Part shown: positions 33,481-45,264 of the stretch, piece after piece | Position numbering within the stretch: the first letter of the stretch is position 1 | Layout: every line of letters starts with the position of its first letter | DNA from: Gentiana macrophylla | Taxonomy: Eukaryota > Streptophyta > Magnoliopsida > Gentianales > Gentianaceae | Assembly (NCBI GenBank): GCA_026214975.1 | Contig: CM047806.1 | Span: 84,615,599-84,679,598, forward strand | Direction: 5' to 3' | DNA length: 64,000 bases | Notes under the pieces: model-generated | The model's input: the letters and a program-made list of their open reading frames with translations, nothing else | Databases searched by the model: none | What the model was told of the DNA's origin: nothing | Position numbers and translations under genes: made by a program

Positions 33481-36100
33481 CTATCCAAAAGAGAATCTAT
33501 CCCATTTTCTCTATAACCGAAGACTAAGAGAATTATTCCGTGAGGGGTTGGGTAGGAAACCTCTCATTGAATTTTGCATACGAAAATGCATTATCATCTT
33601 AACCAATAAGATGCATGGGACGTTGCCACAACCTGTTCTCATGAATTTGACCGAATCGATTTCTAAGAATATAGTCCACTTCTCTGGTTCTGAGAAGCTT
33701 TGGTTCGTCAGTTCTTGACTTCAGATCACACACCCATGTTGTTTCCAACTGTTGCAGTGTTATCTTTTATTAATACTAATGTCTACTACTTTACTAATAT
33801 TGATTATCTGGTCTACAAAAGACTCATCAATATTCTGGTCAAGCCCATACATTTCAAAACATGTGAATTTTAATGACCTGAAGGTTTACTTTAATCCACC
33901 GTTGGATATAAGCATATGCAATCAATCTGCCATTGGCTTTAAGCTAAAACCCTTATGTTTCGAATGAATCTAAGCTCCATTGTATGGAAAGAAAGTTTCA
34001 GGGCATCACCCCTATTAATCTTTCTGCTTTCCATAGAGTCAAGCAAGGCTGAGTGGTGAGAAAGTTTCAGGGCATCACCCCTGTTTAACTGTCTACTTCT
34101 CAAGGAGTTACCCCTAAAACCATTTGGCTTTGCTGAGAAAGATAAACTTTCTCATTCTTTCAAATCTTTTCCATGTAGATCCAATTTCTCCCACTGGGCC
34201 TGAGACACTCAGGTGGTTCTACAAGAGTATGAACATAACTGGAGTACCAAAACTCTATATACAGGTTTATGGCTTTAAGCCAACCTCCTATTGTCAGAAT
34301 CCTGTACAGTCCTTCCAGAGGACCCTAGGTTTTCAATCACCCCAAGCAGGCTGTAAAGACTGCATAATCACAGCGGGTCATGGTTAGACCATACTCCCAC
34401 TGCATTTGGGTGGGTTGATATACTGATCTGGTTCAGTAGTATTTATCAGTGTTATCCCCCAACAACCAATGTTGGATGTGGTCTGATTAAATCAGATAGT
34501 AACTCCTTGAGTAATTGTACTTCAAGGTCTAAGGTTGTTATCTAAACAAACTTTTAGAAAGGATGTAACAGTGTAACCGTCACTATCCAATCTTAAGAAT
34601 CTTATAATCAACCATTACTCATTGCATTAAGATATTTCACGAACAGTCACCATCTGAACGTGTATGTAAAAATCTCCAGTCCTACCTTCAAGCACTAATG
34701 CTAAATGCCTCTATTTGCGGAAGTGGAGTAAATGCACTTCACTCTTTATCCACAAATTCATAAGCATCTTCTAAGTAGACTTCTCGGTATTACATAATAA
34801 TGTAAACCGTTATTTTTCAACCAATATCTTAATTGAGTTAAGCAGTGTATTGTAGCATATCAATAACTATACAAGACAGTCTATGGTTTATCCTTTTAGT
34901 GAAATCATTTCACTCGGAGGTAGGCCAAGCATCGGTGACAAAACAATGCCATAGCTTATATCTGAGCATTGAATACTCATTTCTCTGGTGATATCAGAGA
35001 TTCCTCCAAATATTTAGACAAAATAATCGGTGTTTTGAGTAGTCATTAGACAAAAAAAAGGTCTATTACTCAAAATCTCCCACTATATTGTATCCTTCAT
35101 GCGATCCCGAAGGTCAATATGAACAAGCTATGATACTTCTTTAGCTCTATTAACCTTTCCTAATTGAAAGTTTACGTTTCTTAGACTGGGAGATAGGAGT
35201 CACCCTTAGCCAGTCTTCAGATCTTATCTCTAGGATATATGCATTAATTAATAGATGCTGAAGAATCGTTTATCTAAATACGAAAACCATTTGTCTTAAT
35301 AGTTTATGATGTATTACATATACATTTTCAGCATTACTTAGTGGATCTGACTTTATCAGACAAAAGTCCGAGTCTCATAATCGTATACAAATGTCATATT
35401 CACTTTCTTTAAGGCAACAATATTATCGTAATCAATTTGTTCCAACGAATTTGAAAACATAAATTATATTTCTTTGATATTCAAGGATAAAAATCCGAAA
35501 TTTATTTCCTTATATCACTCCCACTATATTAGCTAAAATAACTGCCCGTTGTCCACTCTTCATCATGAATGGCCAGCTATCTTGTTCTTACAAAAGAACT
35601 TTAGCTTCTGAGTCAAATTACTCGGTTAAGAAAGTCTCTAAGGATTCATAGGTTAGTGATCCGAAATCACTGTCCTTATCCTTTACATTCTTTGATTAAT
35701 ATTTCGGTTTAGCCTTTAACTTATTTAGTTAAGACGACTTATACTTGTAGACATTTACCTTCCTATTCTTGGCTTTCTTTGAAGGAAATGGCCGTGAACT
35801 AGCAGTTCATTTGAGTAGACACTACTCGTGAACCGTGGGATGTCTAGTGAGATTGATACCAAATCATTCTCATCATCTTTGAACTAATTTTGTTTTATCT
35901 CTCGTTCAACACAAGTGACAGCAGTGACATTCTTATTAATGTCACTTAAGTTTGAAGGCTCAAGAGGAACTTCCTCTTCCAAAAAATTAATTTGCATTCT
36001 CGATTATCGAGTTTAACGTTCTCGTCACTTTTCCACTTTTACGAAGTCATTATCAGTCAATTTTAATAAGTTTAGCAGTTTAGATATATTGAGATGATAT
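33481..36100 (-). pseudogene. Decayed copia pol interior
   Basis: By position this should encode protease, integrase and reverse transcriptase, but no clear motif survives in any frame. A phrase, AAGTTTCAGGGCATCACCCC, is duplicated at 33,988 and 34,061. The plus-strand frame at 34,124-34,387 has no recognisable domain. Confidence 0.45.
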
Positions 36101-38130
36101 GTAGTTGCAAAAATAAATTATGACAGAATTATAAATCAAATCATACACCACAACAAATAATAAATTTTAGGAATTATAAACGTGATGTCATGCATGCAGT
36201 TTATCCTACCATTCCAAGGATTTAATCTCACACCTCAGTGCCGCCGACGGGTAGGTCAAAGAGGTGACGATTAAATTGAGACAATCTCTCTCAACAATTA
36301 ACTGAGAATCAGACATCCCAATTTAATTGTTGATTACCTTCCTTTTTCAGCCAAGATATTTCCAAAAATATCCTTTAGAGTGTGAGCTACTGATTCAGAT
36401 TTTTAAGTAGACCCCGAGTATGCCGCCGAAGGGTAGGTCAGTGACCCGACGAGTACTCAAAATCCTATCCTTTCGGAAACCAAGCCTTGAATTTTGATAG
36501 CGGTGAAGGCCATCCAAAGGGGGCCGAAATCAAAGCGGCACGAGGCGTCACCATTCTCTCACAGTGCTTGTGTTAACAGTAGAGGCCGAGGGGTCGGTTG
36601 TCACCTTCCCAGCTCCCACTTGTTATTTTGAAATTAGGTAGTCTTTTAGGATTTTCAGAATTTATTTACAATCCGAAAAACAATAAATCATGAATATTTA
36701 AATTAATCCTCCCACTAGTTCATCGGTTCCAAATACCGTCTAACTAGTGTCACTTATTCACGACTTTCCAATTTCTCGGATTTATAAAAATCTTTGTGTA
36801 GACACTACACAATTAAAATTCACCATGAATTTTGTAATCCTAATATATTAGGACTTATGAATTTACCACCAAATCGAAAAAACAATAAATCACAAATTTA
36901 AAGCTCCCACTAGTTTATCGGTTCCAAATACCGTCTAACTAGTGACACTATATTCGTGATCTTCCAATTTATCGATTATTTAGAAAATCTCTTGTGTAGA
37001 CACTACACAATTAAAATTCACCAAAGAATTTTAAAGTCCTAATCTTGTCATGATAAAAATTTAGGATCTCAAAATTTTTCCAATAATCGAAAATAATAAA
37101 TCTTGAAAAGCAATCACCAACTTATCGGTATTCAACCCTGGTTGAGCTTTAACCGAGTTCACCGAACGGTGTCGGGATCGGCTAAGCCAACCCTTCCTCT
37201 TCGTTGGTTCATATACGACGCTAACGTCGCACGTGTGCGGGTGCTTGGTTGAAAATCGGGCTAAGGTTGCCCCATTGAGCCTCAGCTCGCCGGATAGCTT
37301 GACCTTGCCGGACCCCCGTGGCTAACCCCGCACTTGGATGGACAAGTCGAGTCGGGCCAAAGCCCTGTTGACCGCCCGAACCAATTTTCGAACCTTTTGC
37401 GGATTTTCCAATTTTTTTAATTATTAAAATTCTTTTATGTAGTCACTACATAATTAAAATCCACGAATGATTTTTAGATCCCAAAATTAAATTTACTGAG
37501 TAAATTTTATTTTATCATGTGAATTTTATGTCCCGATAAAATTCCGTTCGTTTTAATTAATTTAATTAATTACCTAAATTAATCTAAATTGATTACGTCT
37601 CATACATGCCTAATTAATATCACGATTAATTATCTACATGTATGTATATGCTAGGAGTGAAATTCATGAATATGATGCATGTCATGGCATGGTTATTTCA
37701 CATAAATTATTGAACATGAAAATAAATGCGTAAAATTAAAACACTGGCATGGATCGTTGGTACCCCGTATCGAACCTATTTAAACAAGGAAAAGTGCCTG
37801 GAACACAATATTGTTGCAGCGCCCTTTTTTCTTTCCATTGAAGATTTCTTTTGGCCGACGGATCCGACAAAAAAAAAAACTACTACTATGAAGTTTAAAT
37901 TGCAAAAATAAATTACATAGATTGCAAAAAAAAGATACATATATCCTATACTCGTATAATACTAATTATACGAGTTTACAATAGATCTAACGGTAAACAA
38001 GTACCAACCCCAATTCATCTCGTCAACCACAACATTCAATCACATAATTAAAAATAAAAGATGCAATTTTATATGCAATTCAACTCCTAAATTAATTAAT
38101 TTTGCTCTCGATATCGTAAAAATCAACCTT
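36101..38130 (-). other. Copia leader region with internal repeats
   Basis: This is non-coding sequence between the primer site and the lost gag. A GCCGCCGAAGGGTAGGTCA-like phrase occurs twice (near 36,240 and 36,420). A 195-bp repeat is annotated separately, as is its GC-rich interruption. Confidence 0.5.
36711..37490. repeat. ~195-bp tandem repeat, three copies, last one interrupted
   Basis: The unit begins CCCACTAGTTTATCGGTTCC at 36,711 and 36,906, and a third starts near 37,110. Units end in GTGTAGACACTACACAATTA and AAAATTCACC. In the third copy about 250 bp of GC-rich sequence (37,135-37,385) lies between the start and the GTAGTCACTAC end block. Confidence 0.7.
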
Positions 38131-38143
38131 GCTCCGATACAAC
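38131..38143 (-). promoter_or_regulatory. Copia primer-binding site
   Basis: The minus strand reads TTGTATCGGAGCAAGGTT just inside the right LTR, a diverged version of the TGGTATCAGAGC initiator tRNA-Met primer site. It establishes the right LTR as the 5' LTR. Confidence 0.75.
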
Positions 38144-38144
38144 A

Positions 38145-41100
38145 TGCTAGAAGTAATAGCACCAATCGAGACACTCGATCTTCGCACAGTGGAAGTTTAT
38201 GCGATTTACGATATGAGACATAACTAATAAACCTACGAGAAGGTTAGTAGATTTACCCATACCGGAGAGAGATGATAAAATCGACCAAGAGGGAGAAGCC
38301 GTGATCTTCCGGATTGTATCTCCAAGCGACGAATGGTGAACGTCGAGCTCGCCGTAGAACCTTCTCGAATATGCATAAGAAAAACCCTTCTCTAAATGAT
38401 TAAGACAATAAACTAATTTTTCTTCCTTCTAATTTGTAAGTGGCGCATTTAATTGTTGTGTATTGTGTTAGGAGGAACTCTCTTTATATAGGAAAATAAC
38501 TAGTCAAGAGACTTACCCTTTTCACACCACAAAAACCTATTCCTATAAGGAAAAGATATTTTTGCTACAAAATAAGAGATAATTCCCAAAAAATCAATCT
38601 CTTAATTTTTCCATTAATTATCCAACAAATAGATAATTAATTAATTACACATATGAGATAATCTAGGAAAATTTCTTCTCCTAACTTATCCTCAAATGTG
38701 GCGCCACCTTTAATCATTTTTTTTAATAGAAAATGTCTTTTCTATTTTACATATTATTTACCAAATAAATAATATTGCATATTCATTAAATAGACCAACT
38801 ATTTAATTTATTCTCGAGGTTCCATAAAACGAGAAATCACTCGCGTGTTAGGAGCCAACCCGGGGACCATGGACCTATAACCATGAGAGTTTACAATAAA
38901 TTAAATAAAATATTCATCGAACGTAATATTTCTACTTAATTCATTAATTCGAATTACGCTACCATAAATCCAAATCGAACTCTATCGATTATAGATATAA
39001 CTTATTCTCAAAACGTCGAGTCGAGTCGATAAGTGTCCATTGATATAATCATTTCATATAAACTAACCCTCCATAGACTATCCGTACTGAAGTAGGATTA
39101 TTTCCGTAAACCTTCTTCAATACATCTTATCCTTATTTACCATTAACCCACTAGTGATCAATTAGTTCATAACCAATACAAACTCCCGGGATTGATCAGT
39201 TTCTAGGATCAACAAATAAGGGGATTGTCTTTCTACTTCCCGCAGGAAGGAATGGATTCCATATCTGTGAGACACACACTTCTCACTCATTCCAGAATAG
39301 TGCCAACATGAAAGTGATTCGGACCGTGCCTCTTAGCGATCCTTAACGAACACATCAAACCCTATCCTGAAACAAGTAGGAGTCTGTAATCACTTTAGGA
39401 TTAAGGTTAATCCATATATGATCATCTTATGATTTAATAAGATTTCTCAATCACGGAATTATATGAGAAACTCAGATTAAATCGGTCCAGTCCTATATGA
39501 CTCTCATCATATATAAATTTCCCACTTAGACAACCAATGTCGACGGTCAGGATAAGACGGTCACACCCTAAAGTGTTCTGGGAGCATTAATGGTGGTTTA
39601 ATCAGTAGACCCCATGTTGGAAAGGTGTCCTAAACCCAATCGGGTTGGACCGGATCCGACCGGGTCGGGTCATTTACAGTCTATTTAGTTCATGTAATAA
39701 CTTTATTATGATTAATAAAAGCACTTATGTTATTATATATTGTTTGTCTTCATATTATTTGTTGTATATATATAGTAACGTCCCTAGTATCGATCTGTGA
39801 TAGAGAAACCATGATAGTGATTATGGTTGATGAGATCTCTAATCACTATAACAAGGTTGGTACTTAAATGTCTCTAGTCTTATATATTATCAAATGGGAC
39901 ATTGATAGTATAATCAGACAAGCACGTATTGGATGTCTTCTATCTTTTAGAAGATAGGGATAGATCTCGTCTATCGAAGTGTAGAGACACTTGGACTGTA
40001 CGTGGACGTGTATTAGAGAATGCGACGTTAGATCGACCCACTTACATTAAGTGTCACATCGTGTGGCGGTTGTGTAATTATCCTTTGACCGAGTCTTCAT
40101 GGCATCACGGTGTTGATTGTCATGCTTTGACACTATTGAGATTTCTCCTAACCACGGGCGATCATGCGGTAGTGATTGGGTATGATATTGAAGCATCGCG
40201 GAGTATACATGATTGGTCGTCCGGGAATCGCGTATCCTATGATTGGGATCGAATATCCGAAATGGCCTTCTTATAAGGAATGTCTAGCTCTCGAGAATCT
40301 TTGCAAAGTGGGAGTAAATGTGTTATTCCGAGATAGCATGATATCCAGATTATAAGATATGATCGTCAATGTATTGACACTCGAGATACGATCGTATGGA
40401 TATTATTACAGCGATAGGATTGTAAGTTACACGGTAACTGTTTCACATGAAAGGTAGTAGTCATTGCTTTTGACTCTTCCGATAATTGGGGGTCACGGTG
40501 TGTTGCTAGACGCTATCCCGTGATCGTTAGGTATGAAGGGCATTTTAGTAAATTGCACTTTGTATCTACGGCCAACATATTCGGAAGCCTATCGGGTCAC
40601 ACACATATGAACATCGAGTCGGATTAAAATGCGGTTATAGTTGATAACCAAATAAGGAAAGTTTATCTCTAGACTATAAAGGTTATAGTGGTAAATTAAT
40701 ATGGTGGTATTTATTTATTATGAATAAATAAAATACAAGATATTAATTATAAACAAATTATGTTAATTAAAGAATATTCCGGAAGTCAATCTATTGGCAT
40801 ATGGGGCGCCACTTTTAAGTGTATGAGATACACTTGGATTGTGCACTTTAATTAATAAAGATTGCCATAATATTAATATGAGATATTAATTGATTTTGCA
40901 AAAATAGATTTATGGTAATAAGATAATTATAATCAATATAGGATATTGGCAAAATAAATTATAATTAAAGAGATAAATCAATCTAGTTGATTTTCCTTAT
41001 TTTATTGGAAAAAGGTTTTCTTCTCCTCCACACCATATGGGGCGCCCCAACCACTATATATAGGAGGTGGGTGTCAAGCTCTTTTGTACATCACAATTGC

Positions 41101-41661
41101 AAGAGTTCATAATTCTTGTGTAAAATAGAGAGCCTTCCATAGTGAGTTTGTGAGGGAAGAAAAGGTCCGGTCTAGTAGCCGGAGTTTTTCTGATAGCAAT
41201 CCAAGAATGATTCCGGCAAGGGGTTCGTGTGGATTAGAGATAGAGGCCGGACGCGTGGACGGCTTGCGCATTGAACTACTCTCCGTTGACGGTCAAAGCG
41301 ACGATCTAGTAGAACATCAAGGTATAACCGTCAAACTACTTAACGTGTTTATTGCATTAAACGAAGAACGATCAAGAAAAAGGAAATCAAATTTTAAATT
41401 CCGCTGCGTTAAACTAATGATTTCCTAACACCCCATACGTTGATTAACTTCACCACGGACTAATATTTCAAGTGTATCACCATAAAATTAATCCTAATGT
41501 GTGACACACACTAAGTTATATGGCTACATATGATACGACTTAGGGTTTTCAGTAGTGTATTACTTACAAGCACGAAGCAAGTAATAAGATGAGAATAAAT
41601 CTGTCATTTATTAATTCTAAAAACAATTACATAAATTGTCTTTCGGGCGCTACATCCAACA
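38145..41661 (-). repeat. 5' LTR of the copia element, split by a solo LTR
   Basis: The two parts, 38,145-39,614 and 41,431-41,661, together match the left LTR from TGCTAGAAG to CATCCAACA. The interruption at 39,615-41,430 is another LTR. Confidence 0.9.
39615..41430 (+). mobile_element. Solo LTR (TGTTGGAAAGG family) nested in the copia 5' LTR
   Basis: It starts TGTTGGAAAGG and ends TTTCCTAACA, with CCCCA directly repeated (39,610-39,614 and 41,431-41,435). It is 1.8 kb. A TATA box (CTATATATAGG, near 41,055) and downstream leader give plus orientation. A 115-codon frame at 39,929-40,276 has no domain and is probably chance. Confidence 0.9.
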
Positions 41662-42450
41662 CTTTGTTCTCTCGGATACCCAGAATGAGCTAGAACTCAC
41701 ACTACAACAAGGCTTGTTGAAGCTTAAAGGCGGAATATATGTTGGCTCTTCTGGAAATTTGAGGCATGAAATCCTATCCGAGATACATGATAGACCCTTA
41801 AGGGGCCACTCTGGTATTAGGGATTTCCTTAGAAGGATCTCTACACTTTTTTACTGGTAAAAAATAAGAGATGGTGTTAGAATCTTAATTCAGAACTGCC
41901 TCATTTGTCAGCAGTGTAACGATCTTCGGGAACATCCCCAAGGGTTGTTATAGCCACTCCTTATTCCTGATCAGGCCTGGACACATATCAACTTGGATTT
42001 AATTGTGGGTTTACCAGATTCCGAGGGTTTTGAAGTTATCATGGTGGTAGATGATAGGTTTACAAAATGGGGACATTTTGTTGATTTGAGAAAGAGATAT
42101 TCTGCAGAATCAGTGGCTGAAGCAATCTTCCACTCTACGTATTGCATGGGTTGCCTGCCACTATTGTCAGTGATAGAGATAGTGTATTCACCATTGAGTT
42201 TTGGCAGCATAACTTCCAATTAGCAGGGGTCAAACTTGCCCTCAGTTCAACATATTATCCTCAAACAGATGGCCAAACTGAGAGAGTGAACCAATGCCTT
42301 GAAATGTACTTGAGATGTCTGTGTTTTTAGAGGCCTAAACAGTGGAGTGATTGGCTTACACTGCCTAAGTGCAGTACAACACTAGTTTCCACACTGCCAT
42401 TCATACATCTCATTTTGAGGCCCTATATGGATACAAACTTATATACATAT
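41662..42450 (+). pseudogene. Ty3/gypsy integrase relic (right part)
   Basis: It continues the pol interrupted at 29,201. Frames encode the zinc-binding region (DRPLRGHSGIRDFLRRIST and CLICQQC), the core with LDLIVGLPDSEGFEVIMVVD and [21 protein letters not shown], and [20 protein letters not shown], the DD-E region of plant gypsy integrases. It breaks off after FEALYGYKL; the chromodomain or C-terminus is missing. Several frameshifts and stops are present. Confidence 0.85.
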
Positions 42451-42590
42451 CTTGAAGAGATTTTGAGAAAGTAATAATACTTGAGTAAACTTCAACTTAT
42501 GTTTATTCATCATAAAAGAAGAGTATATATAGATACAAGTATGGAGAGAAAGGTCCTAGTAGTGTCATGAGTGCTATGGGCGGCTAGTAT
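42451..42590. other. Unassigned spacer before the Athila-like LTR
   Basis: About 140 bp of AT-rich sequence between the truncated integrase and the LTR start. Nothing recognisable. Confidence 0.4.
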
Positions 42591-44043
42591 TGTTAACGGT
42601 GATTTTTATGATTTATATGACTTTATTCCGTAGCAATTTCCTTTGTGTTTTATTACTTTTTATAGAAAAGTAAGTGTTTAAGTGAAATATTGGAAGAATG
42701 CATTATAGAAATGATTTAAGTGCAAACTCGAGCTTATTACGTGGTTTATTAGTGATTTTCTAGTTATCTATACGGTATTACATTTTGCACATGCATGTTA
42801 TGGAGGAAGCTAAAAAGATTTCCAACTGAAGATTAAATGGAAAGGGAAAGATGCGAGTTGAAGATGGAATTAAGAGATTTATGCAAACTGAACGAGCGTT
42901 TGTCCCCGTCCACTCTGGACGGACGTCTGAGGGAATGGACGGGCGTCCAGAGGAGTAATTCAATTCAGGGTATCGATGTATTTCAGTGGACGAGCGTCCA
43001 AATTTACATAGGACGGGCGTCTGATCAGACTCGGCCCGACTCGAAGAAGTTCATACAAGCTGGACGGGCGTCCAGTACCTCAGACGGGCGTCCAGTCCGC
43101 CGCCTCAGCTAAACCGACTTAAAAACCTATTTATAGTCGCGTTTTTTGAACCCTAAAAGATATACAATTCCACCCCTGGCCGCCCAGGCTCCTTGGGGGG
43201 CGACTTTGCTGCTTCCTCTTGCTACCATAAACATAGTTTCATCTACTTTTTATTTATATACCAACGATGAGTAGAGGCTAGGCGATTTGAACGATCTTTG
43301 TGAAGCCATCTCTGCAACATCTTGATTTCTTCTTTGGGATTGTTTTGTGAGTTTTAAATAAAGTTTGTTTCTTTATTATGTTCATATTGTTATGCAATTT
43401 AAATCGAGAGATGGTTGCGATTTGATGTTTAACGTTTGATGAGAATCGTTGTTAGACTTAGATCACCGTAGTAAAGATTAGATTTTTAACCTAAAAATAA
43501 CGAGAGTTGTTAGGTTAATTTCTAGGTTGCTAGATTGAGAAATCTTACACCTTTGTTATGGAAGCGTTAATCTTTAAGATCGAGAGATGAGAGATTAATA
43601 GGCGAATTATCTAAGAGATTAGAAATTCATACTTTTGATAGGTGAACCACAATCTTCATTAAATCTTCACTAAACAATCTAGAGAGGAAGTTGAGGTTGT
43701 GAGATCGGTGGATCAATGCTTGTTCGTTTTCAATTTATTTGTTATCATCTTAGTAATTTTATTATCTTTTTAGAATAGAGTTATTTTCATTAGTTTGGCT
43801 CAGTAACTATCTTTCCTGGCTTTGGATTCTAGATCCTCTCATTCAGCTTTATTGTTTTCGTTTTTTTAGTTACTGTTTTGTTTTATTTTTAGTGACAACT
43901 TTTTAGAAATTAAGAACTAGACTAACCTCGATTCCCTCGTGATTCGACTCGGTTGTAAACTACTATACTACGATCCTCGCACTTGGGGTAAGCGGATTTA
44001 TTTTTATTACTTGTTTATTTTTCATTAGATAAAATCCGAGACA
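42591..44043 (+). repeat. 5' LTR of the Athila-like element
   Basis: It starts TGTTAACGGTGATTTTTATG and ends CCGAGACA, 1.45 kb. A TATA box (CTATTTATAG, near 43,126) follows an array of GGACGGGCGTCC motifs. Compared with the 3' copy it lacks about 23 bp near 42,792. Confidence 0.85.
42906..43101. repeat. Array of GGACGGGCGTCC palindromes in the LTR promoter
   Basis: Six variants of GGACG(G/A)GCGTC(C/T) lie within 200 bp, the last about 25 bp upstream of the TATA box. The array is retained in the 3' LTR (47,475-47,662), with some units decayed. The position suggests an enhancer or transcription-factor site array, which is inference. Confidence 0.75.
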
Positions 44044-44049
44044 AGTTTT

Positions 44050-44070
44050 TGGTGCCGTTGCCGGGAATCG
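44050..44070 (+). promoter_or_regulatory. Primer-binding site, tRNA-Asp type
   Basis: TTGGTGCCGTTGCCGGGAAT, six bases after the LTR end, is a one- or two-base variant of the Athila primer site TTGGCGCCGTTGCCGGGGAT. Confidence 0.8.
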
Positions 44071-44197
44071 GTACGGTTGTCTAGTTTTATTAATTTTTCT
44101 GTTTTTCTGTTACTAACTTTTCGTAGGTAGTTTCCTTTTTCTGTTTCCGTAGCTTTTTCTGTTTCTTTATCTTTTCAAAAAAAAATAATAAAAAAAA

Positions 44198-45034
44198 ATG
44201 TCATCAACTAGGAGTGTGCAAGATCAGATCGCCATGCTGCAACAGCAGGTGGCAGCCCTTCAAATGTCGCGCAATCCTATGAATCAGACCCCGTCGTTTC
44301 CTCAGAACTCTCAAGTTCTGTTCTGTGGAAGTTGTTGTCAACCTGGCCATATGATTGGCCAGTGTCATCTTCTTCCCACTCCTGCATATCAAGTTAATCT
44401 TTGTCGAGAATCGGGGCGAAGATACCCGATCATATGCCAGCTATGTGACAATGTGGGACATACTTCTCGTTTCTGTCCTATGGGTGGACAGAGCATTTTC
44501 AGTGGCCAGCAATATCAGAGGTTTAACAATCAGTTCTCTGGCCACATCAATTTTCAGAATCAGGGTTTCATTCAGACTTGGAATTTCTATCAAAACCCGA
44601 ACTTCAGTCAGGACCAAGATATCAATTTTTCCAATCAAAATCAAAGTTGGTCTGGCCAAACTTTTCCACACCACTTTCGTAACTCTCAAGACCCCTCTCA
44701 CTATAGTAATCTTGAAGCTAAATTGGAGGAGCAGAACATTACTATCCAACTCCTTTTTGGTAGGCTTGCGGATATTGGGAGACGGATCGGGCAAATGGCT
44801 CAGACCAAGGCATTGACCCAACTCCCGCACTCCCCTATGATGGAGAAGATACTTACAATTATGGTGCAAGTTATGAGAATCAAGTCCAGTATAGCCCCAA
44901 CTATGCACCAGCATACAATGGTGGAAGTAGTAACTATCCTTGTTCTTCATTGGGTCAAGAGCAAAGTAATTGGCAACAAGGGACGATTGATGAGCTGGAG
45001 CCTGATATGGATCGGCTTAAGTTACAGAGGTTAG
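44198..45034 (+). CDS. Gag-derived protein with two CCHC zinc knuckles
   Basis: The frame opens 128 bases after the primer site. Residues 7-23 look like a short coiled coil. Two zinc knuckles, both CX2CX4HX4C, follow: Cys43, Cys46, His51, Cys56 and Cys80, Cys83, His88, Cys93. Residues 95-175 are rich in Asn, Gln, Phe and Ser. Zinc knuckles bind retroelement RNA during packaging. There is no matrix or capsid domain, so the protein is much shorter than an Athila Gag. Near 44,815 the coding sense moves to the frame that ends at 45,264, so residues after about 205 are probably out of frame. Confidence 0.65.
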   Translation: MSSTRSVQDQIAMLQQQVAALQMSRNPMNQTPSFPQNSQVLFCGSCCQPGHMIGQCHLLPTPAYQVNLCRESGRRYPIICQLCDNVGHTSRFCPMGGQSIFSGQQYQRFNNQFSGHINFQNQGFIQTWNFYQNPNFSQDQDINFSNQNQSWSGQTFPHHFRNSQDPSHYSNLEAKLEEQNITIQLLFGRLADIGRRIGQMAQTKALTQLPHSPMMEKILTIMVQVMRIKSSIAPTMHQHTMVEVVTILVLHWVKSKVIGNKGRLMSWSLIWIGLSYRG

Positions 45035-45264
45035 AAACTTCCTTCCCTCCTGCATGGTGTGATGATGAAGACGGTTGTCCTATGATGGATCCGACATCAG
45101 AGATGGTTGAAGATGTTAATCACCAAGAAGGTGAAGAAATACACCCGGTGTTGGAGAACATAGAGGACGATGTGCCTAAATTAGAGATAAGTCACCCCGA
45201 GGAAGTCGCATTTGAGGAGCCGTTGAGGCCAATAAGTGTTGAGGTGATTGTGGGCGGCGAGTGA
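44815..45264 (+). pseudogene. Acidic C-terminal part of the zinc-knuckle protein (shifted frame)
   Basis: From about 44,815 this frame continues the coding sense: DPTPALPYDGEDTYNYGASY, a Tyr/Asn-rich stretch, then Glu/Asp-rich residues with DGCPMMDPTSEMVEDVNHQE and ending EVIVGGE. Its composition fits the region after the zinc knuckles in Athila Gag. It is joined to the upstream frame by a one-base shift, which may be decay, an error or programmed slippage. Confidence 0.5.

Larger units (their letters stand above)
29202..41661 (-). mobile_element. Complete but decayed Ty1/copia element with nested insertions
   Basis: Long LTRs (left 29,202-30,900; right 38,145-41,661 including an insertion) flank an interior with a methionine-type primer site on the right and a copia RNase H relic on the left, so it reads on the minus strand. 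The 5-bp duplication CTTTG (29,197-29,201 and 41,662-41,666) shows a clean insertion into the gypsy pol. Two solo LTRs of other families inserted later. By eye the LTR copies differ by a few percent. Confidence 0.9.

Noticed and set aside
39929..40276. 115-codon plus-strand frame
   Set aside because: It lies wholly inside a solo LTR and has no recognisable domain.
44441..44950. 169-codon minus-strand frame
   Set aside because: It is antisense to the zinc-knuckle frame, which has clear CCHC motifs.
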